Below, one piece after another: positions 17,461 through 25,168 of a DNA stretch of 64,000 nt. A program made the position numbers and the translations under genes. The first letter of the stretch is position 1. Each line of letters starts with the position of its first letter. The notes under the pieces are model-generated. The model saw only the letters and a list, made by a program, of their open reading frames with translations, searched no databases and was not told where the DNA came from. The DNA is from Peterkaempfera podocarpi (GTDB lineage: Bacteria; Actinomycetota; Actinomycetes; Streptomycetales; Streptomycetaceae): positions 4,402,001 through 4,466,000 of the forward strand of contig NZ_CP162102.1 of NCBI RefSeq assembly GCF_042466665.1, given 5' to 3'.

Positions 17461-18494
17461 CGTCTCCCCCTGCGGGTTGTTGGTGTCGGCGCCCCGTGCC
17501 GCAGTTGGCTGCGGACTCGGGCGGCGCCGCTGACGGCGATCTCGGGTGCGGGGCGGTGCGGGACGGTCCCGGTGGGCGGGAGTCCGGTGCAGGCGCGGCA
17601 GACGCCCGGTTGGGCCACGGGTACGGCGCACTCGGGGCATTCATGGCGGACCGGGGGTGGCGGCGCCGGGTCCGGGCGGGGCGGCAACTTGCGTTCCAGC
17701 CGGTTCTTCAGCAGGGCAGCGGCCGAGTGGACCACCTTGGGCAGGCCGGAGATCAGCGTCAGCCTCAGCTCCCCGAACGAGACACCGCGCGCCAGCCACT
17801 CGGCGACCAGTGGGGCCAGTCGCAGCGCCTCGGCAACGCCGATGCGCAGCAGGGGCTGGGACTCTACGGCCCGCAGCAGCAGCCGGGCTGCCTCACCGAG
17901 CCGGGTGTCGGGCGCGGCACCGGAAGCCGCTGCGGCCGGGGCTTCGGCGGCGGCTTCGGGGGTGGCTCGGCCCGCCGGCGGTGTTGGCGGTGCCGGTGGC
18001 GGTGTTGCCGGTGGCGGTGTTGCCGGTGGCGGCGGGGGAGGGAGGGTTTTTCCCCCAGTAGTTACCCCTTGGGGGGATGCACCGGGATCCCGACCACCCG
18101 CCTCCCCGACGGACGGATTCCCGGCGGTCGGCGGTGCGTTGTCGTGGCGCCCGCTTCCTGGCCGGCTCGCGGCCCAGGCCGTCTCCACCGCGCCGGGGTC
18201 GAGCAGCGGCGCGTCGGTGACCATGGTCTCGGTGGTCCAGGCGCCCGTCTGCGGGTTCTGCCGCCGCCGCAGGTGGTAGAAGCCCTCCGCCGTGATCTGG
18301 CGCCGTGCGGTGGCAAGGGCTGCCCTGCCCTCCGGCATCCGGGCGGCGATGGTCTCCAGGGTCTCCCCGGTGCTTTGTGGCCGGGTGAGGGCGCACAGCA
18401 GGAGCCTGACCGCCAGCCCGTTGAGGCGCGGGTGGTGGAGAATCGCGCGATGTGCCGAGAGGGTGCGGGCGGGCTCGATACAGTGAATACGCAT
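17457..18494 (-). CDS. unrecognised HTH / zinc-ribbon protein (coupled pair, first gene)
   Basis: 345 residues. The N-terminal third (MRIHCIEPARTLSAHRAILH; ETLETIAARMPEGRAALATARR; ITAEGFYHLRRR) resembles a winged-helix DNA-binding domain used in actinobacterial plasmid/phage-type regulators. The middle is low-complexity Pro/Ala (PPATPPPATPPPAPP). Next comes a helical domain (LGEAARLLLRAVESQPLLRIG), then a C-terminal zinc-ribbon-like CPEC...CRAC (CX2C-X9-CX2C). Stop and next start overlap as ATGA. Start at ATG 18494 with a purine-rich GGAG-like site upstream. Not identified; a nucleic-acid-binding role is inferred from domains only. Confidence 0.68.
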   Translation of the reverse strand: MRIHCIEPARTLSAHRAILHHPRLNGLAVRLLLCALTRPQSTGETLETIAARMPEGRAALATARRQITAEGFYHLRRRQNPQTGAWTTETMVTDAPLLDPGAVETAWAASRPGSGRHDNAPPTAGNPSVGEAGGRDPGASPQGVTTGGKTLPPPPPPATPPPATPPPAPPTPPAGRATPEAAAEAPAAAASGAAPDTRLGEAARLLLRAVESQPLLRIGVAEALRLAPLVAEWLARGVSFGELRLTLISGLPKVVHSAAALLKNRLERKLPPRPDPAPPPPVRHECPECAVPVAQPGVCRACTGLPPTGTVPHRPAPEIAVSGAARVRSQLRHGAPTPTTRRGRR

Positions 18495-18627
18495 CGGAGG
18501 GTTGCTCCCGGTGCCGGGCCCCGGGGTGTTGGCGCACCGCCGGGGTCATTTTCATGCCTTGGGCATATGACGCACTCTTCAACGCCGCAGCGCGGTGCAA
18601 GGTCACGAGTCCGGCCCAGCGCAAAGG

Positions 18628-18668
18628 CGCCACCCGGGGCGTGTGTCAGCACACGCACGCCGGGTGGC
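18628..18668 (-). terminator. terminator of the sortase operon
   Basis: Imperfect hairpin, CACCCGG-GGCGTGTGT against ACACGCACGCCGGGTGG around loop CAGC, just after the srtE2 stop when read leftward. Confidence 0.65.
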
Positions 18669-18679
18669 GGGGAGTCAGC

Positions 18680-19426
18680 TCAGCGCAGCTCTGGCGGCAG
18701 GGTCCGCTGCGCGTCGACCGGGACGGTGCGCACCAGGGTGCCCCAGACTGCCATCCGGTAGCGGGAGGTGTAGACCGGGGTGCAGGTGGTGAGGGTGATG
18801 TAGCGGCCGGCGTGGGTGTGGCCGGAACCCTTGGGGATGGGCGCGATGACATCGGTGTTGTACTTCGACGTCTGCGGCAGGGTGCTGTCGACGCGGTAGA
18901 TGTACCAGGTGTCCGCGGTCTCCACGACCACCGCGTCTCCCTTGTGCAGCTTGTCGAGGTTGTGGAACTTGGCGCCGTGGCCGTCCCGGTGTGCGGCGAG
19001 CGCGAAGTTCCCGGACTTGGCCCAGGGCATCGCCGCGGCGTACGGGTCCTGGTAGACGCCTGCGACGCCCTCGTTGAGGATGTCCGTACCGGTGCCCATC
19101 TTGATCAGCACCGTGAAGTCCTTGCCCATCGCCGGGATGTGCAGAAAGCCCACGGAGTCGCCGGTGGCGAGTTTGGCCGGGTGGTGGCTGCTGGACGAGG
19201 CCGAGTCCCCGGAGGCGTCCGGCTGCTGGGTCCACTGGTCACGCAGGTGATGTGACGCAGCGGTCGCCTGACGGTCCGCTATGACGTTGGTCCACCACAG
19301 CGAGTAGGCCACAAAGAGGCCAAGCAGCACGCCGAAGGTGATGAGCAGCTCGCCGAGGACCGACGCGGCCGCAGCGGCCCTGCCCCGGCTCGGGCCACGG
19401 TGTCCAGCCAATGCCTGCCCTTCCAC
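18680..19426 (-). CDS. srtE2: class E sortase (shorter of two)
   Basis: A 248-residue transpeptidase that in Streptomyces anchors LAxTG-bearing surface proteins such as the long chaplins to the wall. One N-terminal membrane helix (ELLITFGVLLGLFVAYSLWW, about 26-45), then the sortase fold with catalytic His in ALAAHRDGHG, Cys in TLTTCTPVY and Arg in TSRYRMAVWG. Starts at GTG 19426, four bases after the stop of the longer sortase. The gene name follows the S. coelicolor order pabA-srtE1-srtE2 and is inferred. Confidence 0.92.
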   Translation of the reverse strand: MEGQALAGHRGPSRGRAAAAASVLGELLITFGVLLGLFVAYSLWWTNVIADRQATAASHHLRDQWTQQPDASGDSASSSSHHPAKLATGDSVGFLHIPAMGKDFTVLIKMGTGTDILNEGVAGVYQDPYAAAMPWAKSGNFALAAHRDGHGAKFHNLDKLHKGDAVVVETADTWYIYRVDSTLPQTSKYNTDVIAPIPKGSGHTHAGRYITLTTCTPVYTSRYRMAVWGTLVRTVPVDAQRTLPPELR

Positions 19427-19430
19427 ACGT

Positions 19431-20885
19431 CTAGGAACCCAGCAGAGCGTCGGGCTTCCCCTTGCTCCGCGGGCGCTCCTCGACCATCTTGCCCCAGAGG
19501 ATCAGCCGGTAGGTGGACTTGAACTCCGGTGTGCAGGTGGTGAGGGTGATGTACCTACCCGAACGAGTGAATCCGGAGCCCACCGGAACGGGCTGGATCA
19601 CGCTGACGTTGGACGGTGGGGTCTGCGGCAGCGCGCTGGTGATCGCATAGGTGTAGTAGGCCTGCGCGGTCTCCACCACGACCTTGTCGCCGACGGCCAG
19701 CTTGTTGATGTAGCGGAACGGCTCACCGTGGGTGTTGCGGTGGGCGGCGAGCGCGAAGTTGCCCGTCTTGTCCCAGGGCATCGCGGTCTCCAGGGCCCCC
19801 GAGTAGTGGCCGACCATGCCCTTGTCGAGGACGGAGTGCTTGTCGGTGCCCTCGGCGATGGGAGCCTTCACATCGAGCTTGGGGATCCAGATGATGGCGA
19901 AGCCCTGACCGGGGGCGAAGACGCCGGGATCCCGCGGGTCGTCGGGATCCCGGGAACCGCCGCTGTTCCCCTTGTCCCACTGCTGCTCAAGACGGTTGGC
20001 AGTGCCGCTGGCGGCCGCGTGGGCGCGGACATTGGTCCACCACAGCTGGTAGGAGACGAAGAGCAGCAGCAGGACGCCCAGGGTGACGCACAGCTCCCCG
20101 GTGGCACGGACGAGCTTGACGCTCACCGGCTCCCGGCCCCGGGCGCCACCAGGTGCCGCCCGGCGGCCGTGGCGGCCGGTGGCGGGCTGCCCGGCTGCGG
20201 CAGCGGCACTGCGTCGCCCTCTGCCGCGCGCCTGTTCGCGGTCCGCTCGCCGCCGCTCGGCGCGGCCGCCCAGGGGGACCTCGGCCGGTGCTGCGGGCGG
20301 TATGAACGGCACCCGCAGCTGCATGGTGTCGTCGGGCCCGGCGGGAGGTTCGTCGCCCGCTTCCGGTCGCGCCGTCGGCCTGGTTTCCGGTATCGACACC
20401 GTGCGCAGCTGCATGGTGTCGTCGGGCCCGGCAGGGGGTTCGTCGCCCGCTCCGGCCTCCGGCCCCGCCCCAGGCTTCACCTCGGGTATCGACACCGTGC
20501 GCAGCTGCATGGTGTCGTCGGGCCCGGCGGGAGGTTCGTCGCCCGCTTCCGGTCGCGCCGTCGGCCTGGTCTCCGGTATCGACACCGTGCGCAGCTGCAT
20601 GGTGTCGTCGGGCCCGGCAGGGGGTTCGTCGCCCGCTCCGGCCTCCGGCCCCGCCCCAGGCTTCACCTCGGGCTCGGGCTCGGCTGCGGGCCTGGCCTCG
20701 GGTATCGAGACGGTCCGCAGCTGCATGGTGTCGTCGGGCCCCGCCGCCGGACCGTCCGGGGACGCACCGGGGGATGCGGAGACGGCACGCAGACGCATGG
20801 TGGCGTCGACGCGCGGGCCGCCCGGCGAGGGCGTCTCCTCGGGCTCCTGTTGAGCCTCCCGGCGCTCCGGCCGGACCGCGGTCAC
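19431..20885 (-). CDS. srtE1: class E sortase with long repeat-bearing cytoplasmic N-terminus
   Basis: About 484 residues: an unusually long N-terminal region, a membrane helix (LCVTLGVLLLLFVSYQLWW) and a C-terminal class E sortase domain with His in ALAAHRNTHG, Cys in TLTTCTPEF and Arg in STYRLILWG. The N-terminal 170 residues contain one DATMRLR and five DDTMQLR motifs embedded in near-identical Pro/Glu/Ala-rich repeats; this tail should face the cytoplasm. The GTG at 20885 lies 5 bases after the pabA stop. An in-frame ATG at 20954 inside pabA is less likely. Confidence 0.92.
   Translation of the reverse strand: MTAVRPERREAQQEPEETPSPGGPRVDATMRLRAVSASPGASPDGPAAGPDDTMQLRTVSIPEARPAAEPEPEVKPGAGPEAGAGDEPPAGPDDTMQLRTVSIPETRPTARPEAGDEPPAGPDDTMQLRTVSIPEVKPGAGPEAGAGDEPPAGPDDTMQLRTVSIPETRPTARPEAGDEPPAGPDDTMQLRVPFIPPAAPAEVPLGGRAERRRADREQARGRGRRSAAAAAGQPATGRHGRRAAPGGARGREPVSVKLVRATGELCVTLGVLLLLFVSYQLWWTNVRAHAAASGTANRLEQQWDKGNSGGSRDPDDPRDPGVFAPGQGFAIIWIPKLDVKAPIAEGTDKHSVLDKGMVGHYSGALETAMPWDKTGNFALAAHRNTHGEPFRYINKLAVGDKVVVETAQAYYTYAITSALPQTPPSNVSVIQPVPVGSGFTRSGRYITLTTCTPEFKSTYRLILWGKMVEERPRSKGKPDALLGS
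20313..20672. repeat. 186-bp tandem duplication within srtE1
   Basis: About 1.9 copies of a 186-base (62-codon) unit: 20313-20484 is matched by 20499-20670 with one base difference noticed (TTT versus TCT near 20394/20580). It encodes alternating SIPETRP and SIPEVKP modules, each led by DDTMQLR. The near identity suggests recent expansion. Confidence 0.9.
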
Positions 20886-20890
20886 CTCGG

Positions 20891-21538
20891 TCAGCCTCGG
20901 CCGATCACCGGAGCCAGCCCGGCTGAGCGGCCGACAGCAGCCGCGTCCCCGCACTGGACCAGCCAGTTGGCAAGCATCCGGTGGCCGTGCTCGGTCAGCA
21001 CCGACTCGGGGTGGAACTGCACACCCTCCACCGGTGCCTCACGGTGCCTCAGGCCCATCACGACGCCGCTCTCCGTCCAGGAGGTGGTCTCCAGCACGTC
21101 GGGGATGGAGTCCTGCTCCACGGCGAGCGAGTGGTAGCGGGTGGCGGTGAAGGGCGAGGGCAGCCCGGTGAAGACGCCGGCGCCCTGGTGCAGCACCTCG
21201 GAGGTCTTGCCGTGCAGCAGCTCGGGTGCGCGCCCCACCACGCCCCCGTAGGCGACCGCGATCGACTGCAGGCCGAGGCAGACCCCGAAGAGAGGCAGCC
21301 CTGCGGCGGCGCAGTGGCGGACCATCTCGATGCACACCCCGGCCTCCTCGGGGGTGCCCGGCCCGGGCGAGAGCAGCACGCCGTCGAAGCCCTCGTCGCC
21401 GCTGCGTGGCACGGCGTGGTCGACGGTCACCTCGTCGTTGCGGACCACCTCGCAGGTGGCACCGAGCTGGTAGAGGTACTGCACCAGGTTGAAGACGAAG
21501 CTGTCGTAGTTGTCGACGACGAGGATCCGTGCGGTCAT
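20891..21538 (-). CDS. pabA: aminodeoxychorismate/anthranilate synthase component II (glutamine amidotransferase)
   Basis: A 215-residue class I glutamine amidotransferase subunit that hydrolyses glutamine and supplies ammonia to a PabB/TrpE partner in folate or tryptophan synthesis. N-terminal ILVVDNYDSFVFNLVQYL, oxyanion segment LLSPGPGTPEEAG, nucleophile Cys in LFGVCLGLQSIA, and the C-terminal His-Glu pair in VEGVQFHPESVLTEHG are all present. The start overlaps the preceding small membrane gene (ATGA). The neighbouring context (srtE, crgA) matches the Streptomyces gene annotated as pabA; a TrpG assignment cannot be excluded. Confidence 0.93.
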   Translation of the reverse strand: MTARILVVDNYDSFVFNLVQYLYQLGATCEVVRNDEVTVDHAVPRSGDEGFDGVLLSPGPGTPEEAGVCIEMVRHCAAAGLPLFGVCLGLQSIAVAYGGVVGRAPELLHGKTSEVLHQGAGVFTGLPSPFTATRYHSLAVEQDSIPDVLETTSWTESGVVMGLRHREAPVEGVQFHPESVLTEHGHRMLANWLVQCGDAAAVGRSAGLAPVIGRG

Positions 21539-21837
21539 GCCTGAGCTGCTCCGGGGTGAAGGACTCGGTGGGAGTCGGTGCCCACCACGGCGGAGGGGGC
21601 GGCCGCGCCGTTGAGGGATGTCTCGCTGCTGCGCGGCGCCGGGGTGGGGCTGTCGGTGGGGTGTACGGCTGTGGAGCCTCCGTCGTTCACGGTGACATCA
21701 CCGAAGGGGAGCAGCGGTTCGGCCCACGGAAAAACATACTGAAAGAGAAGGTAGACGATCCCGAGCGCCAGAAGCAGTGAGACGACCGACTTCGCCAGCA
21801 CATTCCCAGGCAGCTGCCGCCAGATCCAGCTGTACAT
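21535..21837 (-). CDS. small membrane protein of the crgA-pabA region
   Basis: 100 residues with one membrane helix (VVSLLLALGIVYLLFQYVFP, about 18-37) preceded by a basic-aromatic N-terminus (MYSWIWRQLPGNVLAKS) and followed by an extracytoplasmic Ser/Pro/Thr-rich tail. No catalytic motif. It overlaps pabA by four bases (ATGA), so it is co-translated. A counterpart is usually found at this place in Streptomyces (family knowledge); function unknown. Confidence 0.78.
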   Translation of the reverse strand: MYSWIWRQLPGNVLAKSVVSLLLALGIVYLLFQYVFPWAEPLLPFGDVTVNDGGSTAVHPTDSPTPAPRSSETSLNGAAAPSAVVGTDSHRVLHPGAAQA

Positions 21838-21906
21838 GCCGCTCCTTCCCGTCCCCTGGGGGCCAAGCCTACGTGCCGGGGTGGCGCCCCGTGGGCGGGA
21901 GTGGGG

Positions 21907-22680
21907 TTATGGGACCGCCTGGGCGTAGCGGAGGTCGACGGTGCCGTTGTAGCCGGGCAGGGTCATGGCGCCGCCCTGGTCGACCTTCCAGCCGAGGCCG
22001 TAGGCGTTGACGTACTGGAGGTAGTTGCTGATGTAGGGGTCGGCGTCGACCGCGGCCCGCATGGCGGCCTGGTTGCCGACGGCGCGTACGACGTAGGGCG
22101 GGGAGTAGACGCGCCCCTGCAGGATGAGGGTGTTGCCGACGCAGCGGACCGCGCTGGTGGCGATCAGCCGCTGGTCCATCACCTGGATGCCCTTGGCGCC
22201 GCCCCGCCACAGGGCGTTGACCACGGCCTGGATGTCCTGTTGGTGGATGACCAGGTCGTTGGGGCCCGGCTCCGGGACGCCGGGGATGCGGGCGGTGGCG
22301 CCGGGGGGCGCGTCATTGAGGGTGACGGTGAGGCCGGGGCCCTTCAGGGGTTCGAGGCCGGCGGCCTTGGAGAGGGCGCCCAGCCTCCTGATGTCGGCGG
22401 GGTTCTGGCCCTGCTGCTCGGCCAGGGCGTCCACCTGGTTCTGAAGCGCGGAGACCTGGTGCTGGGTCTGCTGGTTCTGCTCGCTCTTCTCCCTTATGAC
22501 GTCGGTGAGACGCAGCAGGGAGTCGTCGGTGCGGAGATTGGTGCCCCGGGCGGTGAGTGCGCTGACGCAGAAGAGCAGACCTGCGAGAGCGAAGACAGCG
22601 CAGGTCAGGGCACGGCCGACAATTCGGGCGGCCGGACCGCGTTGGGTGGGCGAGCGGTCGGCATTCCCGGAAACTGACAC
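21907..22680 (-). CDS. DUF881 family membrane-anchored protein
   Basis: 257 residues: an N-terminal membrane helix (ALTCAVFALAGLLFCVSALTA, about 24-44), a coiled-coil (EKSEQNQQTQHQVSALQNQV, about 65-90), then the DUF881 domain with GLTVTLNDAPPG and the LVIHQQDIQAVVNALWRGGA block. DUF881 genes accompany crgA in actinobacteria, suggesting a wall or division role; the biochemical function is unknown. The GTG at 22680 has a strong GGAAGGAG site. Divergent from crgA. Confidence 0.92.
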   Translation of the reverse strand: MSVSGNADRSPTQRGPAARIVGRALTCAVFALAGLLFCVSALTARGTNLRTDDSLLRLTDVIREKSEQNQQTQHQVSALQNQVDALAEQQGQNPADIRRLGALSKAAGLEPLKGPGLTVTLNDAPPGATARIPGVPEPGPNDLVIHQQDIQAVVNALWRGGAKGIQVMDQRLIATSAVRCVGNTLILQGRVYSPPYVVRAVGNQAAMRAAVDADPYISNYLQYVNAYGLGWKVDQGGAMTLPGYNGTVDLRYAQAVP

Positions 22681-22826
22681 CGTACCCTTATCTCCTTCCG
22701 ACCCGATCAGCCACTACGCTAACGGACGCCGGTGGCGTGTGAGTGCCGCATCGGACCGCGTCCCGCACCCCCGGTCGCCGTCAGCATCCTGCGCGGTCAT
22801 GCAGCGCATCGACAGGAGAGTTCCTC

Positions 22827-23081
22827 GTGCCGAAGTCTCGTCTCCGCAAGAAGTCCGACTACACCCCGCCGCCGTCGGGCGCCGCGGCGGTCAAGCTGGA
22901 TTCCGGGCGGCATTGGGTCGCACCGCTGATGCTGGCGTTGTTCCTGGTGGGGCTGGCCTGGATCGTCGTGTACTACGTGACCAGCACCGCCTGGCCGGTG
23001 AAGCCCTGGGGCAATTGGAACATCCTGGTGGGCTTTGGTTTCATCGCTGCGGGATTCGGCGTCTCCACTCAGTGGAAGTGA
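22827..23081 (+). CDS. crgA: CrgA, inhibitor/coordinator of septum formation
   Basis: An 84-residue membrane protein of the usual length. Basic N-terminus PKSRLRKKSDYTPPP, then two membrane helices (APLMLALFLVGLAWIVVYYV and NILVGFGFIAAGFGVSTQW). In Streptomyces CrgA controls FtsZ-ring timing in aerial hyphae; in mycobacteria it tethers divisome proteins and PBPs. The GTG at 22827 follows AGGAGAG; the longer upstream frame is not conserved-looking. Confidence 0.95.
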   Translation: MPKSRLRKKSDYTPPPSGAAAVKLDSGRHWVAPLMLALFLVGLAWIVVYYVTSTAWPVKPWGNWNILVGFGFIAAGFGVSTQWK

Positions 23082-23106
23082 CGGGTTCCGTCATCTGTTC
23101 CCGCCG

Positions 23107-23135
23107 ACGGCGGCCGCGGTGTGCGCGGCCGCCGT
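23107..23135 (+). terminator. crgA terminator
   Basis: Perfect 12-base-pair hairpin (ACGGCGGCCGCG, loop GTGTG) 25 bases after the crgA stop. Confidence 0.85.
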
Positions 23136-23163
23136 TCCGCATCTCCACAGTCCTACATTCAGC

Positions 23164-23297
23164 TTGTCCACACGGTTATCCACACTGGGGAAAAGTTCAG
23201 ACTGTCTGTGGATAACTTGACAGCCGATACACCCCCCGTACGGGCGATTGACCATGAACATGCAGGTGGACGCGGGTAGATCGGCTTCTGTGGATAA
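23164..23297. promoter_or_regulatory. cluster of four perfect DnaA boxes away from oriC
   Basis: TTGTCCACA at 23164-23172, TTATCCACA at 23176-23184, and TGTGGATAA (inverse orientation) at 23207-23215 and 23289-23297. It lies between the convergent crgA and rhomboid genes, about 24 kb from the dnaA-dnaN origin. Binding by DnaA is inferred from the motif. Confidence 0.75.
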
Positions 23298-23315
23298 CAA
23301 TGGGGATGACGAACG

Positions 23316-24281
23316 TCACCCATTGATCAGAGCAGTCCCCAGCAACACCAGTCCCAGGGCCACCAGCACCATCGCACCCACCGCGACCCCCTGGACCAGG
23401 TCCCTCCGGTCTGCGGGCGCCCGCACCATGGCCAGCGCGGTGAGACCGCCGGCGACCAGCCCGCCCACATGCGCCCGCCAGTCGATGCCGGCCACGGAGA
23501 AGGTCAGGATCAGGTTGAAGCCGATCAGCGCGATGATCGGACCCAGCGGATAGCCGTTCACCCGGTGCAGCACCACGGTGGCGCCCAGCAGCCCGAAGAT
23601 GGCCCCCGAGGCGCCTGCGGAGTACGTCCCCGCGCCGGCCACCACAAACGACAGGGCGCTGCCCATCAGCCCCGAGACCAGGTAGAGCGCCACATAGCGC
23701 AGCCGCCCCAGGGCCTGTTCCAGCTGTGGGCCGATCCACCACAGCGACAGCATGTTGAGCCCGATGTGCCACCACGACCAGTGCATGAAGACCGAGGTCA
23801 GCAGGCGGTACCACTGGCCCGCGCCGGTCGCGACCCCGACCAGGTGCCCCTGGTCGTAGCCCTTGCCGACCAGCACCAGCTGGTTCTGCAGCGATGTCCC
23901 CACCAGCTGGACCAGCAGGAAGAGGGCCACATTGAGGCCTATCAACACCTTGGTCGCCAGCGCCGGATCCTGTGCCAGCCGGCCGCCGAACGGGGTGCGG
24001 GCCTCACGGACGCCCTCCCGGCCGCTCTGCACACAGTCGGGGCACTGGAAGCCCACCGAGGCGCTGACCATGCAGAGCGGGCAGATCGCCCGGCCGCAGC
24101 GGGCACAGCTGATACCGGTCTCATGCTGCGGATGGCGGTAGCAGCGGGGCAGCCCCGGCGTCTGCGGGGGCTTGGCGGGCTGCGGGGGGACGGCCGGCGG
24201 GGGCGGCACCACAGGGTTCGGCGGCGGCTGGTGCGGCCGCTGCGACCCGGGGCCGGATCGCCAGCCTTCGTCGGGGAGCAT
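23316..24281 (-). CDS. rhomboid-family intramembrane serine protease with N-terminal zinc finger
   Basis: 321 residues. A Pro-rich leader is followed by a B-box-like zinc finger (CYRHPQHETG, CARCGRAICPLCM, FQCPDC) and the six-helix rhomboid domain. Catalytic Ser is in GASGAIFGLLGA and His in WRAHVGGLVAGG; the HWSWWHIGLNM segment holds the structural His/Asn residues. It cleaves membrane protein substrates within the bilayer; substrates unknown. The ATG at 24281 has AGGAGG at ideal spacing, so the longer frame to 24371 is not favoured. Confidence 0.92.
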   Translation of the reverse strand: MLPDEGWRSGPGSQRPHQPPPNPVVPPPPAVPPQPAKPPQTPGLPRCYRHPQHETGISCARCGRAICPLCMVSASVGFQCPDCVQSGREGVREARTPFGGRLAQDPALATKVLIGLNVALFLLVQLVGTSLQNQLVLVGKGYDQGHLVGVATGAGQWYRLLTSVFMHWSWWHIGLNMLSLWWIGPQLEQALGRLRYVALYLVSGLMGSALSFVVAGAGTYSAGASGAIFGLLGATVVLHRVNGYPLGPIIALIGFNLILTFSVAGIDWRAHVGGLVAGGLTALAMVRAPADRRDLVQGVAVGAMVLVALGLVLLGTALING

Positions 24282-24424
24282 CTCGGCTACCTCCTCGTTG
24301 GTCCCGGGGTTCCGCTGTCCATGGTCGGCCTCGGCTGACTTGTCCTCGGTTGGCCCCCGAGGTTGAGGCACAGGCCCCGGTGGCGCCGACGCGCCACCGG
24401 GGACCGGGTGCCGATGCGCCGCGG

Positions 24425-24949
24425 TCAGCGGCGGGTGATCTCCACCGACTCGATGACCACGTCCTGCAGCGGGCGGTCGCCCGGACGGGTCGGGACGGTG
24501 GCGATGGTGTCCACGACCTTCTTGCTGGCCTCGTCGGCAACCTCACCGAAGATGGTGTGCTTCCGGGTCAGCCAGGTGGTGGGGGCCACGGTCACAAAGA
24601 ACTGCGACCCGTTGGTGCCCGGACCCGCGTTGGCCATGGCCAGCAGGTACGGACGGTCGAACGACAGCTCCGGGTGGAACTCGTCGGCGAAGCTGTAGCC
24701 CGGGCCGCCGGTGCCGGTGCCCAGCGGGTCACCGCCCTGGATCATGAAGCCCGAGATGACCCGGTGGAACACCGTGCCGTTGTACAGCGGCTCGGTGGAG
24801 GCCTGCCCGGTGCGCGGGTCGGTCCACTTGCGGCTGCCGTCGGCCAGCTCGACGAAGTTCGCCACCGTCTTGGGGGCGTGATTCGGGAAGAGCTTGATCA
24901 CGATGTCGCCGCGGTTGGTCTTCAGGGTGGCGAACAGTTCCTCGGCCAC
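24425..24949 (-). CDS. peptidyl-prolyl cis-trans isomerase, cyclophilin type
   Basis: 174 residues, a complete single-domain cyclophilin. Conserved FHRVISGFMIQGGDP (catalytic Arg-Phe region), MANAGPGTNGSQFFVT and TIFGEV are present. It lacks a signal peptide, so it acts in the cytoplasm, catalysing proline isomerisation in protein folding. The GTG at 24949 follows AGGAAGG. Upstream in-frame coding potential to 26626 runs antisense through the next gene and is not real. Confidence 0.94.
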   Translation of the reverse strand: MAEELFATLKTNRGDIVIKLFPNHAPKTVANFVELADGSRKWTDPRTGQASTEPLYNGTVFHRVISGFMIQGGDPLGTGTGGPGYSFADEFHPELSFDRPYLLAMANAGPGTNGSQFFVTVAPTTWLTRKHTIFGEVADEASKKVVDTIATVPTRPGDRPLQDVVIESVEITRR

Positions 24950-25168
24950 GATGTGCCTTCCTACGTACGTCACTGACAGAACGAATCCTCGCACGTTCGG
25001 CGAAGCCGGGTACGACAGGCGCTCCCCACCGCTCCCGTACGCCCCCGCAGGCCGCGCCGCGGCCTCCGCATACGGCCTATTCCCGCATGCCGGTGACCGG
25101 ACCCGCAGGCATGATCTGCGACGAGGGGGAGAGGCGGAATATCGGACACCACCGAGGAGGAGGCTCTC

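Noticed and set aside
17975..18045. Short GGTGTTGCC-type repeats taken as a possible CRISPR or minisatellite regulatory site
   Set aside because: They encode the PPATPPPA linker of the 345-residue protein in frame, have no spacers, and are explained by protein repeats.
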